NCBI RefSeq assembly: GCF_000332455.1
Contig: NZ_AOGY02000028.1
Span: 1 to 64,000, forward strand
Length of the DNA stretch: 64,000 nucleotides
Source of the DNA: Leptospira vanthielii serovar Holland str. Waz Holland = ATCC 700522
GTDB lineage: Bacteria; Spirochaetota; Leptospiria; Leptospirales; Leptospiraceae
Direction of reading: 5' to 3'
This document shows positions 7,455 through 17,047 of this stretch, piece by piece; the first letter of the stretch is position 1; the number at the start of each line of letters is the position of its first letter. The position numbers and the translations under genes were made by a program. A model generated the notes under the pieces. That model did not search any database. It was not told where the DNA came from and saw only the letters and a list, made by a program, of their open reading frames with translations.

Positions 7455-10154
7455 TTATTTTTTTTCCAAAACTGTGGACCAACGATTTCCAAGTTCAAAA
7501 TCGCTATACTTGTAACGAGTCAGCTCTCCTTTTTGGTTCGAATCGTTTACTATCCATTCTCCTTTTACATCATCAAATCCTACAATGTTCACTCTATGAC
7601 CTTGAGAAGGTTCTTTTATCTCACCTTTTTCATTATATTTAGGCGCTGCTGGCGGTGCATCCAAATACATTCCTGAATTCACAATTTTTCCATTTCGAAG
7701 TTGTTCTTTGATCGCATTGTGTTTCGCAGTGTTGTCACCTAATTGGGAAGTAAATTCCTTCGCTTTCAAACCAAATTGATCCAAGATTCTATTGTATGCG
7801 TTTATTGTATCTGTAGACATATTCCCAGTTTCTCCCTTCTGGTATTGGAGCCTTGTCAATTCATGGATAAGCTTCCGGCCCACTTCCGAATTGTCGCGAA
7901 ATTTAACACCCTCTTGGACCATCTGACCTAACAGTGTATACGATTGGCACGTATTACCTCCTGCTTGGATATAGATATACTTTCCAAGATCGGAATCCCA
8001 ACTACCCGCTGGAATATCTTCTTTTTGGTCAGAAACTACAATTACTTTTTCACCGTAATCGGAGTGTTGGTTCACTCCCTGTGTTCCTAAGATGATGACT
8101 CCGCTATCAACGCCAGCACTATCTTTTAAAACCAACTGTTGTCTCGTCGGATTTCCAGGTAATTCTTTAGTAGAGAATTCTGGTGCACCGCTAGGATACA
8201 ACGATTCATTGATGAATTTTAGATTGGATTGGGTATACTGATCAATCAAAACTTTTGGATTGTGGAACTTTGCATCCTTGTCCGCCTTCGCATCCTGAGA
8301 GCGATCCAAAACGATTACCGTGCTAGATTTATACTTATTGTCAATTGAATCAATAGCAGCATTTTTATTCGTTTCCAGTTGGGCTATGTCTGCCTTTATC
8401 TTTTTAACGTTATCGATGTCTGTTTTTAGCTTACTATCCTTAATTGATTCCAACTCAGTTTCTAGTGTTTTCTTTTGATCACCATAGATTTTATTGAGTA
8501 TTGCTGTGGACTCTTTTGTTTTCCTTTCAAATGCCTCCTTATAGACGGACTCCTGTTTTTCTAGTTTGACAGCATAATCCTGTTTTGCACTTGTCATATA
8601 CTCTTGGAGTAGCTTTTTCGCAGCGATTACCTCAGACTCCGGTAGTTTCGATTTCATTTTTTCTAGGGAATCGAACGCTTTGTCTAATTCGACTATCTTT
8701 GACCTTTGTTCTTCGAGATCTTTGTCTACTTTACTTTTTTTATCTTGTTCTATCGTCAGTTCTCGGTTTCTTTGGCTAGCCTCATCTTTTGAGAGATTCA
8801 TGATCTTTTCAAAGTTTGTTCGACTTGTTGCTTCAGCCACAATATCTTTTGATTTAACTGGTGTCTTAAAAGGAATGTCTGCCTTGGCATTTAATCTTTT
8901 GATTCCTTTATCCACTTTTGCAAGTTCGGTCTCAAAAACTTTTCGCAACTTTGCCAAATCCGCGCTTTCCTTATATGGAGCATCTGTTGGACTTTTTCTT
9001 ATATCATCTAAAATCTTTTGTTGAAACGATTTAATTAACTCAGTCCGCTTTTCCCTAAGATTTTTTAAATCGTTTTCTTCTGAGACAAGCAGATTGTCTG
9101 TTTTGACAACAGGAGGCTCCGAATCTTTAACGTTTTTCTCAAATTTACTTATTTTCTCTCTGTAAGTTTCCAATTGAGGTTGTGTTAGCTTTAAACTCTC
9201 CCTAGCAGGTCTATCTATTATATCGATTATAGTTTCTCGTGATCGAACATCGTCGGAAGGTCGGAGATTGTCAGGATCCATCCGTGGATCATAATATCCC
9301 ATTTGATCTCTTAACGATTGAGAAAGAAAATCCAGCGCATAGGGATTCTTTTTTGTGGCATCGGCTAGTAAGATAGAATTATCAGTATCCCCCTCGGCAA
9401 CATCATCCCCACCTTCCTCATCCTCTCTCCTCCTCACAGGCTCATCAGTGGCCACAACTCCTGTATTAGTCGGCACCGGACTCGCATTTCCCCCAGTTGT
9501 CGCTCCTCCCGTTCCACCACCAAACAACCCTGTCACAAGTCCTGCACCACCTGCAAGAAGGCCAGCAATGGCAACGCCTGCCGCCTCTCCCATGTCCGCA
9601 AAGAAATCATTGTCACTATCTTGGTTGCGAGTCGGGTCAGCATCAGTCGTATCTCTGTTTGATTGGTTGTCCTGCGACTGATCCTGTGCAGCATTGATGT
9701 TCTGTTCTGCGAAGTTGATTTCGTCCATCTGGAAACCATTCGGGCCATTGGTTCCTATACTTATGCCATTATGTTCGAGAGATGTAGATAGGCCATCCCT
9801 GTTTACTGTGGACGTCATTCCAAGATTGGACCCTGGATCCGTGTAACCTACGCTTGCGGATAGCCCGGGCCCCGCTGTGTCGTACATAAGTGAGAAGTTC
9901 CAGTCCTTACGCGGGCCTTCGCCTGTCGGGTTGTAATTTAACCCAAAGTTGGCGGCACCATTCGTTGTTACGTCGGCTGCCTGTTGTACTCCACTACTCG
10001 CTCCTGCTAGCGTCCCATCTGCATTGTCCCAAACGTTGAATAGGCCTTTTTTGGTATGATTGAAATATAAAAGCAAATTTGACATCTTTACAAAGTAATT
10101 TGTATAATGAAAACATTCGAATTGTATTTTTGAAAAATTTCTATAGTCAATCAT
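7455..10154 (-). CDS. Large coiled-coil protein with C-terminal C39-like peptidase domain (putative polymorphic toxin)
   Basis: The 899 residues fall into four parts. Residues 40-145 are Gly/Asn/Ser-rich repeats (DWNFSLMYD, GLSASVGYTD, GLSTSLEHNG), like the repeats of very long Leptospira TIGR04388-type proteins. A glycine-zipper hydrophobic segment lies at 189-215. A Lys/Glu-rich coiled coil spans about 320-640. A papain-like C39-type domain ends the protein, with Gln730 six residues before Cys736, His853 in GHRVNIVGFD, and Asn870/Asp871 in WIVND. There is no signal peptide, and the first 35 residues look unlike the rest. An in-frame TAG lies two codons upstream of the ATG, so no longer frame exists. 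It may be an orphan C-terminal cassette of a larger toxin. The start is uncertain. Confidence 0.65.
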   Translation of the reverse strand: MIDYRNFSKIQFECFHYTNYFVKMSNLLLYFNHTKKGLFNVWDNADGTLAGASSGVQQAADVTTNGAANFGLNYNPTGEGPRKDWNFSLMYDTAGPGLSASVGYTDPGSNLGMTSTVNRDGLSTSLEHNGISIGTNGPNGFQMDEINFAEQNINAAQDQSQDNQSNRDTTDADPTRNQDSDNDFFADMGEAAGVAIAGLLAGGAGLVTGLFGGGTGGATTGGNASPVPTNTGVVATDEPVRRREDEEGGDDVAEGDTDNSILLADATKKNPYALDFLSQSLRDQMGYYDPRMDPDNLRPSDDVRSRETIIDIIDRPARESLKLTQPQLETYREKISKFEKNVKDSEPPVVKTDNLLVSEENDLKNLREKRTELIKSFQQKILDDIRKSPTDAPYKESADLAKLRKVFETELAKVDKGIKRLNAKADIPFKTPVKSKDIVAEATSRTNFEKIMNLSKDEASQRNRELTIEQDKKSKVDKDLEEQRSKIVELDKAFDSLEKMKSKLPESEVIAAKKLLQEYMTSAKQDYAVKLEKQESVYKEAFERKTKESTAILNKIYGDQKKTLETELESIKDSKLKTDIDNVKKIKADIAQLETNKNAAIDSIDNKYKSSTVIVLDRSQDAKADKDAKFHNPKVLIDQYTQSNLKFINESLYPSGAPEFSTKELPGNPTRQQLVLKDSAGVDSGVIILGTQGVNQHSDYGEKVIVVSDQKEDIPAGSWDSDLGKYIYIQAGGNTCQSYTLLGQMVQEGVKFRDNSEVGRKLIHELTRLQYQKGETGNMSTDTINAYNRILDQFGLKAKEFTSQLGDNTAKHNAIKEQLRNGKIVNSGMYLDAPPAAPKYNEKGEIKEPSQGHRVNIVGFDDVKGEWIVNDSNQKGELTRYKYSDFELGNRWSTVLEKK

Positions 10155-10351
10155 TCTCTAACGTGTGGAATGGTTTTTATCTAAATCCCCATTCCCACTC
10201 TTCCCAGGCCCCACTCGTAAATTCCCCAAAGAATTTTCTCCCCCATTCCCACAAATGGCTTCTGAAAACTAACTGTTTCTGTTCTTTTTTAGATTTTAAA
10301 TTCAATAATTAATTTCCATCCATCCCTTCTATCTATAGAATTGGAAGAACC

Positions 10352-11950
10352 ATGTTTTTTAGTTTTAGAATTCATAAATTTTTTATCTCGTTTATCTATC
10401 TTCTCTGCCTCAGTTTCTCCTTCAGTCATTGCAAATTAGATTTAAACAATCCGAGTGATCCAAAATCCAAAAGTTATTTTGAGACTGCGATTATGAATCT
10501 TTACTTACGATCCGTTTGCAGTGCTCATATCAGGGGGAATGTAAGGATTGGGAGTGGAAATTATCTAGCATTACCCCATTCACTCCTTCCTTTAAAAAAC
10601 GGAAATTATGTGGTCACTGCTAGTGTTTCGGAACCCATTTCCTGGTCTGGTCGAAGTAGCGGCGTTAACTATAGTTACACGGGAGCAATAGGAACCGACC
10701 CTGCCATTGTCATTTTTCTAGTAAATGGAAGAACATTTGAAATCGAGTGGTTAGATTATTTAGGTGTCGCAGCAACAACTACTGCGAATAGCAGCTTTTC
10801 CAGTCTCTCTGAGTTTTCCAATGGAGAGATCGGAGTTTTTACCCAAGTCATAGGAACAGAACAATTAGGCGCCATCTCACCAAAACTATTTTCGCAATCT
10901 TTTATGGCGGCCCGATATTCCCCATCCGGTTCTAGAGTATGGTTCACTTATTTAGATATGGCAGCAGGAACATTTAGTATCGATAAAATATCCCATGTTG
11001 TCGATTCGTCTGACCAAATGCATCTTTTTTATACTTCAATAGGAACCGCAGTAAACACGCCTAACACAGTTGGTCTCACAGAATTTCCTGCTCCAACAGT
11101 CGCTTCCAACGGAATATTTGCGGGACAAAAAGAAATTGGTTGGGCCATTTTAAACGGAAACGGAACACCATTACGCCAAAGATTTTTACGTGGTTCGGGA
11201 GATTTTGAAGTTATATCCGCAGCATATTCAAAAGATGGGAACATACTGTTAGGTGGCTCTGCATTAAATTTTATCGAAAATTTTTCAGGTCATCCGGCCG
11301 TCGGTTTCACAAGAGGATTTTCCGCACAATTAAAAGCGAATACGCAAGAAGTATCAAAAATCACTTATCTTGGATCAAACAATACATCCTTTAATGTGGG
11401 AAAACTAGAAGCGATCAAAGTGGCAAACGACGGGTTTTATGGAACTGGTGTGGTTGCTGGATCTTACGGTTCTCCCATTCATGATTACCAATACTATTCA
11501 GCAGGGAATTTCAGAAACTACTCATTTGTTAAATTTGATCTGAATGGAAATTTACTTTGGAATCAATTTTTAGGTTCTTCTACAACAAATGTTATCGATC
11601 AAGTTCCAGCCTTGGCTTACATTTCCTATGACGACGAAATTCGAGTGAAACTTTTGGGAACTGAAAACGGCACTCAGATGACGGGTCTCGAAACGATTAG
11701 TTATGGCTCAGGAATTAATCCCTACCAGGATATTACCTTACGGATGAATGGTAGGTCTGGTCGTTACCAATCCATTCGATATGAAACTAACATCTTTGTT
11801 ACTAACCCGGTCTCTGGATTAGTGGGTTTGAACGTAAACATTCATGATGCTTGTAATGGGCGAATGGTTTCACTTCGCAGGTATTTAAATTTTCCTGCGA
11901 ACAATGGGTTTTTGGAGGTCTCTACAAAACCTGCGATCGAAGAACCATAA
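10352..11950 (+). CDS. Leptospira-type lipoprotein, paralog of the one at 5020
   Basis: This is a 532-residue exported lipoprotein. The long signal peptide ends at FSFSHC and is followed by KLDLNNPSDPKSK, the same N-terminal block as the 5020 gene. Repeating strands end in EWLDYLG, RVWFTYLD and LLWNQFLG, in the same order as the paralog, again suggesting a beta-propeller or SBBP-like fold. The C-terminal NIHDACNGRMVSLRR matches REVCSGKMVRL of the paralog, including the single cysteine. The 197 bases between it and the divergent toxin-like gene hold no other gene. The function is unknown. Confidence 0.8.
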   Translation: MFFSFRIHKFFISFIYLLCLSFSFSHCKLDLNNPSDPKSKSYFETAIMNLYLRSVCSAHIRGNVRIGSGNYLALPHSLLPLKNGNYVVTASVSEPISWSGRSSGVNYSYTGAIGTDPAIVIFLVNGRTFEIEWLDYLGVAATTTANSSFSSLSEFSNGEIGVFTQVIGTEQLGAISPKLFSQSFMAARYSPSGSRVWFTYLDMAAGTFSIDKISHVVDSSDQMHLFYTSIGTAVNTPNTVGLTEFPAPTVASNGIFAGQKEIGWAILNGNGTPLRQRFLRGSGDFEVISAAYSKDGNILLGGSALNFIENFSGHPAVGFTRGFSAQLKANTQEVSKITYLGSNNTSFNVGKLEAIKVANDGFYGTGVVAGSYGSPIHDYQYYSAGNFRNYSFVKFDLNGNLLWNQFLGSSTTNVIDQVPALAYISYDDEIRVKLLGTENGTQMTGLETISYGSGINPYQDITLRMNGRSGRYQSIRYETNIFVTNPVSGLVGLNVNIHDACNGRMVSLRRYLNFPANNGFLEVSTKPAIEEP

Positions 11951-12100
11951 AGTTTAGTCTAGGATGATTCGGACCAACTTCGATGGAATTGGTTTCAGAG
12001 GTTGTTTATTTGCTAACTTTTTCTATTTTTTTCTCGTAATTCTGTCACAAACGGTAAAATCAATTGTCCCAAGAAGAAAACAATTCTTTAGGAGAATTTT

Positions 12101-12478
12101 ATGAAACTCACTTCTCTCATCCTGACTGGCTTTGTTGCCGTCGAACATGTGTTCATTCTAGTATTAGAGATGTTTCTTTGGAAAACAGAGTTTGGAATGA
12201 AAGTATTCCAGCTAACACCTGAAACTGCGGAGATCACTGCAAAATTAGCAAAAAACCAAGGTCTTTATAATGGATTTTTAGCAGCGGGACTTTTTTGGGC
12301 ACTGATTTTTATCAAAGACCAAAAACAACAATTCCAAACCATTTTGTTTTTTCTCATCTGTGTTGTGGTAGCAGGAATTTATGGTTCAGCAACCGCTAAG
12401 TTTTCCATTTTATTTTCGCAAGGTCTACCGGCATTACTTGCACTCATTGTTCACTATCTAACAAACAAAAATCGATGA
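12101..12478 (+). CDS. DUF1304 family membrane protein
   Basis: This small integral membrane protein has 125 residues and four hydrophobic segments. The N-terminal VAVEHVFILVLEMFLW, the central NQGLYNGFLAAGLFWAL and the glycine-rich third helix with AGIYGSATAK are hallmarks of DUF1304. The biochemical role of the family is unknown. TAGGAG lies upstream of the ATG at good spacing. Its stop overlaps the start of the sigma-factor gene by four bases (ATGA), so both are on one transcript. Confidence 0.85.
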   Translation: MKLTSLILTGFVAVEHVFILVLEMFLWKTEFGMKVFQLTPETAEITAKLAKNQGLYNGFLAAGLFWALIFIKDQKQQFQTILFFLICVVVAGIYGSATAKFSILFSQGLPALLALIVHYLTNKNR

Positions 12479-13344
12479 TAGACGATCCGCATCTTCTTCT
12501 ACTAGAAAGTTCCCTTGCTGGAAAAACAAATGCATTGGAAGAATTGATTCAAATCTTCCAACCAAAAGTTTTTTCTCTGGCATTGAAATTTTTATGGAAC
12601 CCGGAAGATGCGGAAGACGCCACCCAAGAAATTTTGGTTAAAGTGATTACCAACTTAGGTAGTTTTCGAAAAGAAAGTAAACTATCAACTTGGATCTACC
12701 GGATTGCCAGTAACCATTTGATCAATGTACAAAAATCAAAAATGGAACGACGCAAAGTTCATTTACGAGCTGTGCGCGAAGAATTACACCGAACTCAGGT
12801 CCCTTTCAATCCTTCTTCCTATTTTCCAACACAAACTTTGGAAGAAGATACTTCACCCAAAGTTTCTGAATTGGTTTTACATGTCCAAGTGGCTTGCACC
12901 TATGCCATGTTACAAGGTCTTACAAGACCCTATCGGATGGCTTATCTTTTGGGAGAAGTGTTTCAAACTTCGAGTGAAGAAGGTGCCTCTGTGATGGGTG
13001 TTCGCCCAGAGACTTTTCGCCAAAGATTGTCTAGATCTAGAAAACAAATGGAGGCCTTTCTTGGAAAAGAATGTTCTTTAACAAAAGCAGACAACCCATG
13101 CCAATGTACAAACCGAATCACTTATGCCACAAGGGCAGGAAGGATCAAATCCTATCTCAAACTTTCAGAACAAATGAAATCAGATGGAAGGTGGAAAGAA
13201 ATAAAACCGATGATGGTGAATACATCGAAAATTCGAAAAGCTGCTGAAGTATTTCGTAATCATCCCGAATACTTACCGAAAAAAAACCAACTGGAAAACA
13301 TTCGAACGCTTTTACACAACTCGTTTCCACTCACGACTCGGTGA
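12475..13344 (+). CDS. ECF-type RNA polymerase sigma factor with C-terminal extension
   Basis: This is a 289-residue sigma-70 family protein. Region 2 is visible at about 20-90, with NPEDAEDATQEILVKV and STWIYRIASNHLIN. Region 4, with GVRPETFRQRLSRSRKQM, is at about 175-200. It is longer than usual for ECF factors: a tail of some 85 residues contains Cys-x(8)-Cys-x-Cys (C-SLTKADNP-CQC), which could bind a metal or sense redox. No anti-sigma gene is adjacent. It is coupled to the DUF1304 gene by a 4-base overlap. Its 3' end overlaps the convergent AraC gene by 33 bases. Confidence 0.85.
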   Translation: MIDDPHLLLLESSLAGKTNALEELIQIFQPKVFSLALKFLWNPEDAEDATQEILVKVITNLGSFRKESKLSTWIYRIASNHLINVQKSKMERRKVHLRAVREELHRTQVPFNPSSYFPTQTLEEDTSPKVSELVLHVQVACTYAMLQGLTRPYRMAYLLGEVFQTSSEEGASVMGVRPETFRQRLSRSRKQMEAFLGKECSLTKADNPCQCTNRITYATRAGRIKSYLKLSEQMKSDGRWKEIKPMMVNTSKIRKAAEVFRNHPEYLPKKNQLENIRTLLHNSFPLTTR

Positions 13345-14208
13345 ATTTCCAAAAATACGTTTATAAGCTTTTGAAAAAGAAAAAGCTGACGCATAACCAA
13401 CATTTTGTGCAATTTCTTCCAACCCCATGTTCCCTTTTTGAAACATTTGTTTGGCTTTTTCCATTCTGAGTTTTGCCAAGTATTCCATCGGCGGGATTCC
13501 CAAAACATCACGAAAACGGTTCGCCAGGTTTGCTCGAGAGACTCCTGTTTCTTTTGCCAAAGATTCGATGGTCCATTCCTTACTATATCCATTGTGTAAT
13601 TTTTCCAAGGCGTACAAGACTAACGTATCATGGAAGGCTTTCACCCATCCGGCTTTCGAATCCACATGTTGACCCAGCCACATGCGTAACATATAGTATA
13701 ACAAAATGTCCGTTAGTCTTTGGACAATTAAGTCTGTTCCCAGATTCAATTCTAATTCACGAGAAAGGATTTGAATGATATCTCCGAGGGCATGGTGGGC
13801 TTGGATGGTTTCGTAAGGAATATGTATATAATCGGGTAATTCCAAAAAAAGTGGATGGATAGGACCGGGCGGAACCTCGTAACGAACAGAAACAAAGGTG
13901 GTGACAGGATTTTCTTTTTTGATTCGAATTTCCTTATCACCTAAAAAACGTTCGATGGTTACTACTTTTACTTTTGGATCCGATAAAAGCTCATGATTGA
14001 TTCCTCTGGTGATAAAGATAAGATCACCCTTATGAAGAGGAATGGTAGTTCCAGCAAGCCTCGCATAACAGCTGCCTTGTGTTACGACATGGAAACCACC
14101 ACTCTTTTCACAAGGAAAGTGGAACCCAAAACTATCAAAAATTTGCCCTTTGGAAAGTAGGTCATTTTTCCAACCGGCGGAAGAAAGAATATCGGAAAGT
14201 AGATCCAT
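13312..14208 (-). CDS. AraC family transcriptional regulator with cupin sensor domain
   Basis: This is a 298-residue regulator. Residues 1-170 form a cupin_6-type sensor (MDLLSDILSSAGW start, PLHKGDLIFITRGINHEL), and the last 100 residues hold two helix-turn-helix motifs, the first ESLAKETGVSRANLANRF and the second IAQNVGYASAFSFSKAYKRI. The ATG at 14208 is preferred because MDLLSDILSS is the usual N-terminus; a GTG at 14232 would add eight residues. It diverges from an NmrA-like reductase gene, the common arrangement for a regulator and its target. Its last 33 bases overlap the convergent sigma-factor gene. Confidence 0.88.
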   Translation of the reverse strand: MDLLSDILSSAGWKNDLLSKGQIFDSFGFHFPCEKSGGFHVVTQGSCYARLAGTTIPLHKGDLIFITRGINHELLSDPKVKVVTIERFLGDKEIRIKKENPVTTFVSVRYEVPPGPIHPLFLELPDYIHIPYETIQAHHALGDIIQILSRELELNLGTDLIVQRLTDILLYYMLRMWLGQHVDSKAGWVKAFHDTLVLYALEKLHNGYSKEWTIESLAKETGVSRANLANRFRDVLGIPPMEYLAKLRMEKAKQMFQKGNMGLEEIAQNVGYASAFSFSKAYKRIFGNSPSREWKRVV

Positions 14209-14355
14209 AGGTCTTTTTCGGAAAAGAACCACCGAATGTCCATCGATTTATACGATTGGATATATTTTTAATATTTTACGACATAGACAGTATAGTTTTT
14301 TAGGAGTATTATAGATAATCATTAACGGATTCAGTTCCGAATTCAAGGATTAACT

Positions 14356-15204
14356 ATGAAAGTATTTGTATATGGCGGCTCAGGACTCGTAGGCGGCCAC
14401 CTGGTCACGGAATTATTAAAACAGGGGCACGAAGTCTTTGTTGGATCAAGAAAACCGGAAACTCAAAAGAGTGCCCCAAACGTTCATTGGGTGTTCGCCG
14501 ATTCTAGCGAACTTACCAAAGGATTGGAAGTTTTGGAAAAAGTGGATGCCGCTTATTTTTTAAGCCCTCCTGGCCAAACCAACCAATATGAAATTCTTTC
14601 CCCATGGATTGAAAAAGCAAAACAAGTTGGCTTAAAAAAATTAGTGTTAATGACGGCTATGGGTGTGGAACACGCACCACCAGAAGCACCATTCCGCAAA
14701 ACAGAGATTTTGTTAGAAGGGGCGGGGATTCCTTGGAATATCATTCGTCCGAATTGGTTTATGCAAAACTTCCATACCTTTTGGATCGCAGGAATCAAAC
14801 AAGACGGCAAAATTTATTTCCCAGGTGGAAATGCAAAAACAAGTTTCATTGATGCAAGAGACATTGCTTCCGTTGCTGCAGTCCTTCTAACTTCTTCGAA
14901 AAATGACAATCAAGCTTTTGCTTTGACTGGGCCAGAATCTATTGATCACAACGAAGTGGCCGACCATTTAACCAAGGTAAGTGGAAAAACAATTGGGTAT
15001 GTGGATGTGGATCCAAAAGTATTTGAATCGTCTCTCGTATCGGCCGGACTCACAAAAGACTATGCGGCTTTTCTTGTGATGATCGCTGGTGCCTTAAAAG
15101 ATGGATTTGCATCTCCTATTCTAGATACAGTAAAAACTCTGACTGGAAAAGAACCGATCTCTTTTAGTCAGTATGCTAAAGACAATGCGAATGCTTGGAA
15201 ATAG
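14356..15204 (+). CDS. NmrA-like NAD(P)-binding oxidoreductase
   Basis: This 282-residue atypical short-chain dehydrogenase begins with a Rossmann dinucleotide-binding motif, VYGGSGLVGGHLVTELL (5-21). A basic residue after the second strand (GSRKPE) suggests NADP preference. The body resembles NmrA or quinone-reductase-2-like proteins (SDR_a5): LMTAMGVEH, IIRPNWFMQNF, and FIDARDIASVAAVLL. The canonical YxxxK pair is not obvious, as in NmrA proteins, so it may be a redox sensor or a reductase. AAGGA precedes the ATG. The divergent AraC gene probably controls it through the 147-base shared region (14209-14355). Confidence 0.85.
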   Translation: MKVFVYGGSGLVGGHLVTELLKQGHEVFVGSRKPETQKSAPNVHWVFADSSELTKGLEVLEKVDAAYFLSPPGQTNQYEILSPWIEKAKQVGLKKLVLMTAMGVEHAPPEAPFRKTEILLEGAGIPWNIIRPNWFMQNFHTFWIAGIKQDGKIYFPGGNAKTSFIDARDIASVAAVLLTSSKNDNQAFALTGPESIDHNEVADHLTKVSGKTIGYVDVDPKVFESSLVSAGLTKDYAAFLVMIAGALKDGFASPILDTVKTLTGKEPISFSQYAKDNANAWK

Positions 15205-15253
15205 TTCCAAACATCAACATTAGATTCATCTTCCATTCGGAGAAAATTGATTT

Positions 15254-16429
15254 TTAATCCGCAAGTAAAACCCGGTTGGCAGCACCGCCAGTCGGGTCTT
15301 CTAATATATTTCTTAAAAGCAATTTACGGAATGGTAAAAATACCGACCCACTGACATTCACATGATTCTTATAGAATTTTTTTGTTGGGATGACTTTTTT
15401 CTGTTTCAAAGTTAGCGGATCATAAATATGTAACCCAGAGTTTCTTACCCAAACAAGTTCCCCCTCTTTCCAAAATCCCAATTTATGACCGTGAGTTCCC
15501 CATTTTGCTTTTTTCACATCGGAAAGATTGTCTGTATTGTACATACGAACTTCGCCAGTATCAGCTGCTGCCATATACAAATACTTTCCATTTTTCGAAA
15601 AACTAATTCCATAAGGAGTTGATGGGATGGAGAACTCTTGGAATGAGTTTGTTTCTACTTTATACAAATATCCCATTGGATTTCTTTTCTGAAAGGCTTC
15701 CGTATAACAAGCAATTAGTATTTGTTTTGATTCCGGATGGAATTCTGGTGTGTAAGGATAAAATTTTGATTTGTATTCTTTTAATTTTGTCAAATTTTGG
15801 TTTTGGATTTTGTATATAAAAGCAGTAACGTCCTCTGATTCATCGTCTTTTAGATCGGCATCCACAGCAAAACTGAAGTAACCAGTATTGTCTTCTTGTG
15901 AATATCCAATGGCCGAACTGATAGCGAAAGATTTTTTATCATCTTCTGTAATTTCAAAAATTGGTTCAACCACATCGATGGCGTTTGAGGACAAGTTCAT
16001 TCCCATAAAAAAATACCGTTTGGAATCTAAAGACTTATGTTTGTTTTCGATTACAAATCCAGCACGCCCTGTTGTTTCATCATAAAACAAAAACTCGTAT
16101 ATGGTTAGAGGTAATCGTTTGCCTTTTGTCTCGATTTGTCCTACGAACTCGGCTACGTGGGTATTGTAATAGGACTCTAAGGGGACAGAGCGATAGATTC
16201 GCGTTTTTGACTCAGTATCATAAAAATACAATCCAGGTTCATCAAAATCAGCAGTCCTTCCTAAATAGAGCCACTTACCACCGTTGACAAAGAAGGGCTG
16301 ATTGCCTTCCACAAATGTAGGTCGCACATTGAAGTCCGTCGCAAAAGAAAACTCTGATTCTACTTTCTGTGCAGATAAGGAAAAACTGAAAAGGAGGATT
16401 GGAAGATAAAAAAACAAGAATCGAATCAT
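15254..16429 (-). CDS. Secreted beta-propeller-like protein
   Basis: This is a 391-residue exported protein with a clear signal peptide (FYLPILLFSFSLSAQ) and a good ribosome binding site (TAGGAG). The mature region has recurrent strand patterns such as GKWLYLGRTAD, GLYFYDTES, GKYLYMAAADTGEVRMYNTDN and GLHIYDPLTLK, typical of WD40- or YncE-like propellers. No catalytic motif is seen. It is likely a periplasmic or outer-membrane-associated binding protein. It is transcribed alone; its neighbours run convergent to it or are more than 70 bases away. Confidence 0.7.
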   Translation of the reverse strand: MIRFLFFYLPILLFSFSLSAQKVESEFSFATDFNVRPTFVEGNQPFFVNGGKWLYLGRTADFDEPGLYFYDTESKTRIYRSVPLESYYNTHVAEFVGQIETKGKRLPLTIYEFLFYDETTGRAGFVIENKHKSLDSKRYFFMGMNLSSNAIDVVEPIFEITEDDKKSFAISSAIGYSQEDNTGYFSFAVDADLKDDESEDVTAFIYKIQNQNLTKLKEYKSKFYPYTPEFHPESKQILIACYTEAFQKRNPMGYLYKVETNSFQEFSIPSTPYGISFSKNGKYLYMAAADTGEVRMYNTDNLSDVKKAKWGTHGHKLGFWKEGELVWVRNSGLHIYDPLTLKQKKVIPTKKFYKNHVNVSGSVFLPFRKLLLRNILEDPTGGAANRVLLAD

Positions 16430-16507
16430 AATAGGCTCCTACCGTTTTGGCATGGTGGAATAAACTACAAGAGTTCCATTTTTTTACAACTATTGTTTAT
16501 CATTATT

Positions 16508-16918
16508 TTATAAACAGGATTCTATTTTATTTAATTCCGCAAATAACCAATCTGCCGATGGTATTTCCTTACCATTGGCTGGTTTGATTCTGTAAGGAGT
16601 TCCCGTTAGAAACGATTTTGATGCCACTTTTTCTATAAAAAGTTTTGCGGTCCATTCTTTGGGATTTGGTGCAAAGAAGGAGTTTTTTGCTTCTTCTAAT
16701 TTATAACGAAGGTGTTTCTCTGCTTCTTCCGGTGTATGAGTTTCACCATTACGAATAAAACTTCCTTGGATTTTTCCCACGCTTTTTAAAAGTTTTTCAA
16801 TTTTTTGTTCTTCCTTGAGAGGCACACACGAATTTGTTTTTCCATAAAGAATTGGAATCTCAATAACAAATAAAAAAATAATGATCGAAACAAACCAAAA
16901 GAAACAACGAACTTTCAT
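16508..16918 (-). CDS. DUF5329 family secreted protein
   Basis: This is a 136-residue small exported protein. I start at the ATG at 16918 because AAAGGA lies seven bases before it and a signal peptide follows (CFFWFVSIIIFLFVIEIPIL). The frame stays open 41 codons further upstream, but that part looks non-coding. The mature protein fits DUF5329: FIRNGETHTPEEAEKHLRYKL, FIEKVASKSFLTGTPYRI and a C-terminal WLFAEL. The function of this family is unknown. The 234-base region to the divergent TetR gene contains three palindromes that may serve both genes. Confidence 0.8.
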   Translation of the reverse strand: MKVRCFFWFVSIIIFLFVIEIPILYGKTNSCVPLKEEQKIEKLLKSVGKIQGSFIRNGETHTPEEAEKHLRYKLEEAKNSFFAPNPKEWTAKLFIEKVASKSFLTGTPYRIKPANGKEIPSADWLFAELNKIESCL

Positions 16919-17047
16919 AAATACATCCTTTTTTTCTATTGATCCCAACAAGGTAGATCTAACAAAGATAATGATCGAAAAATAACAACCCAGATCATTT
17001 TTATGCAAGAAAGAATTGAAATCAAATAACGAAAAAAACAAATATAC

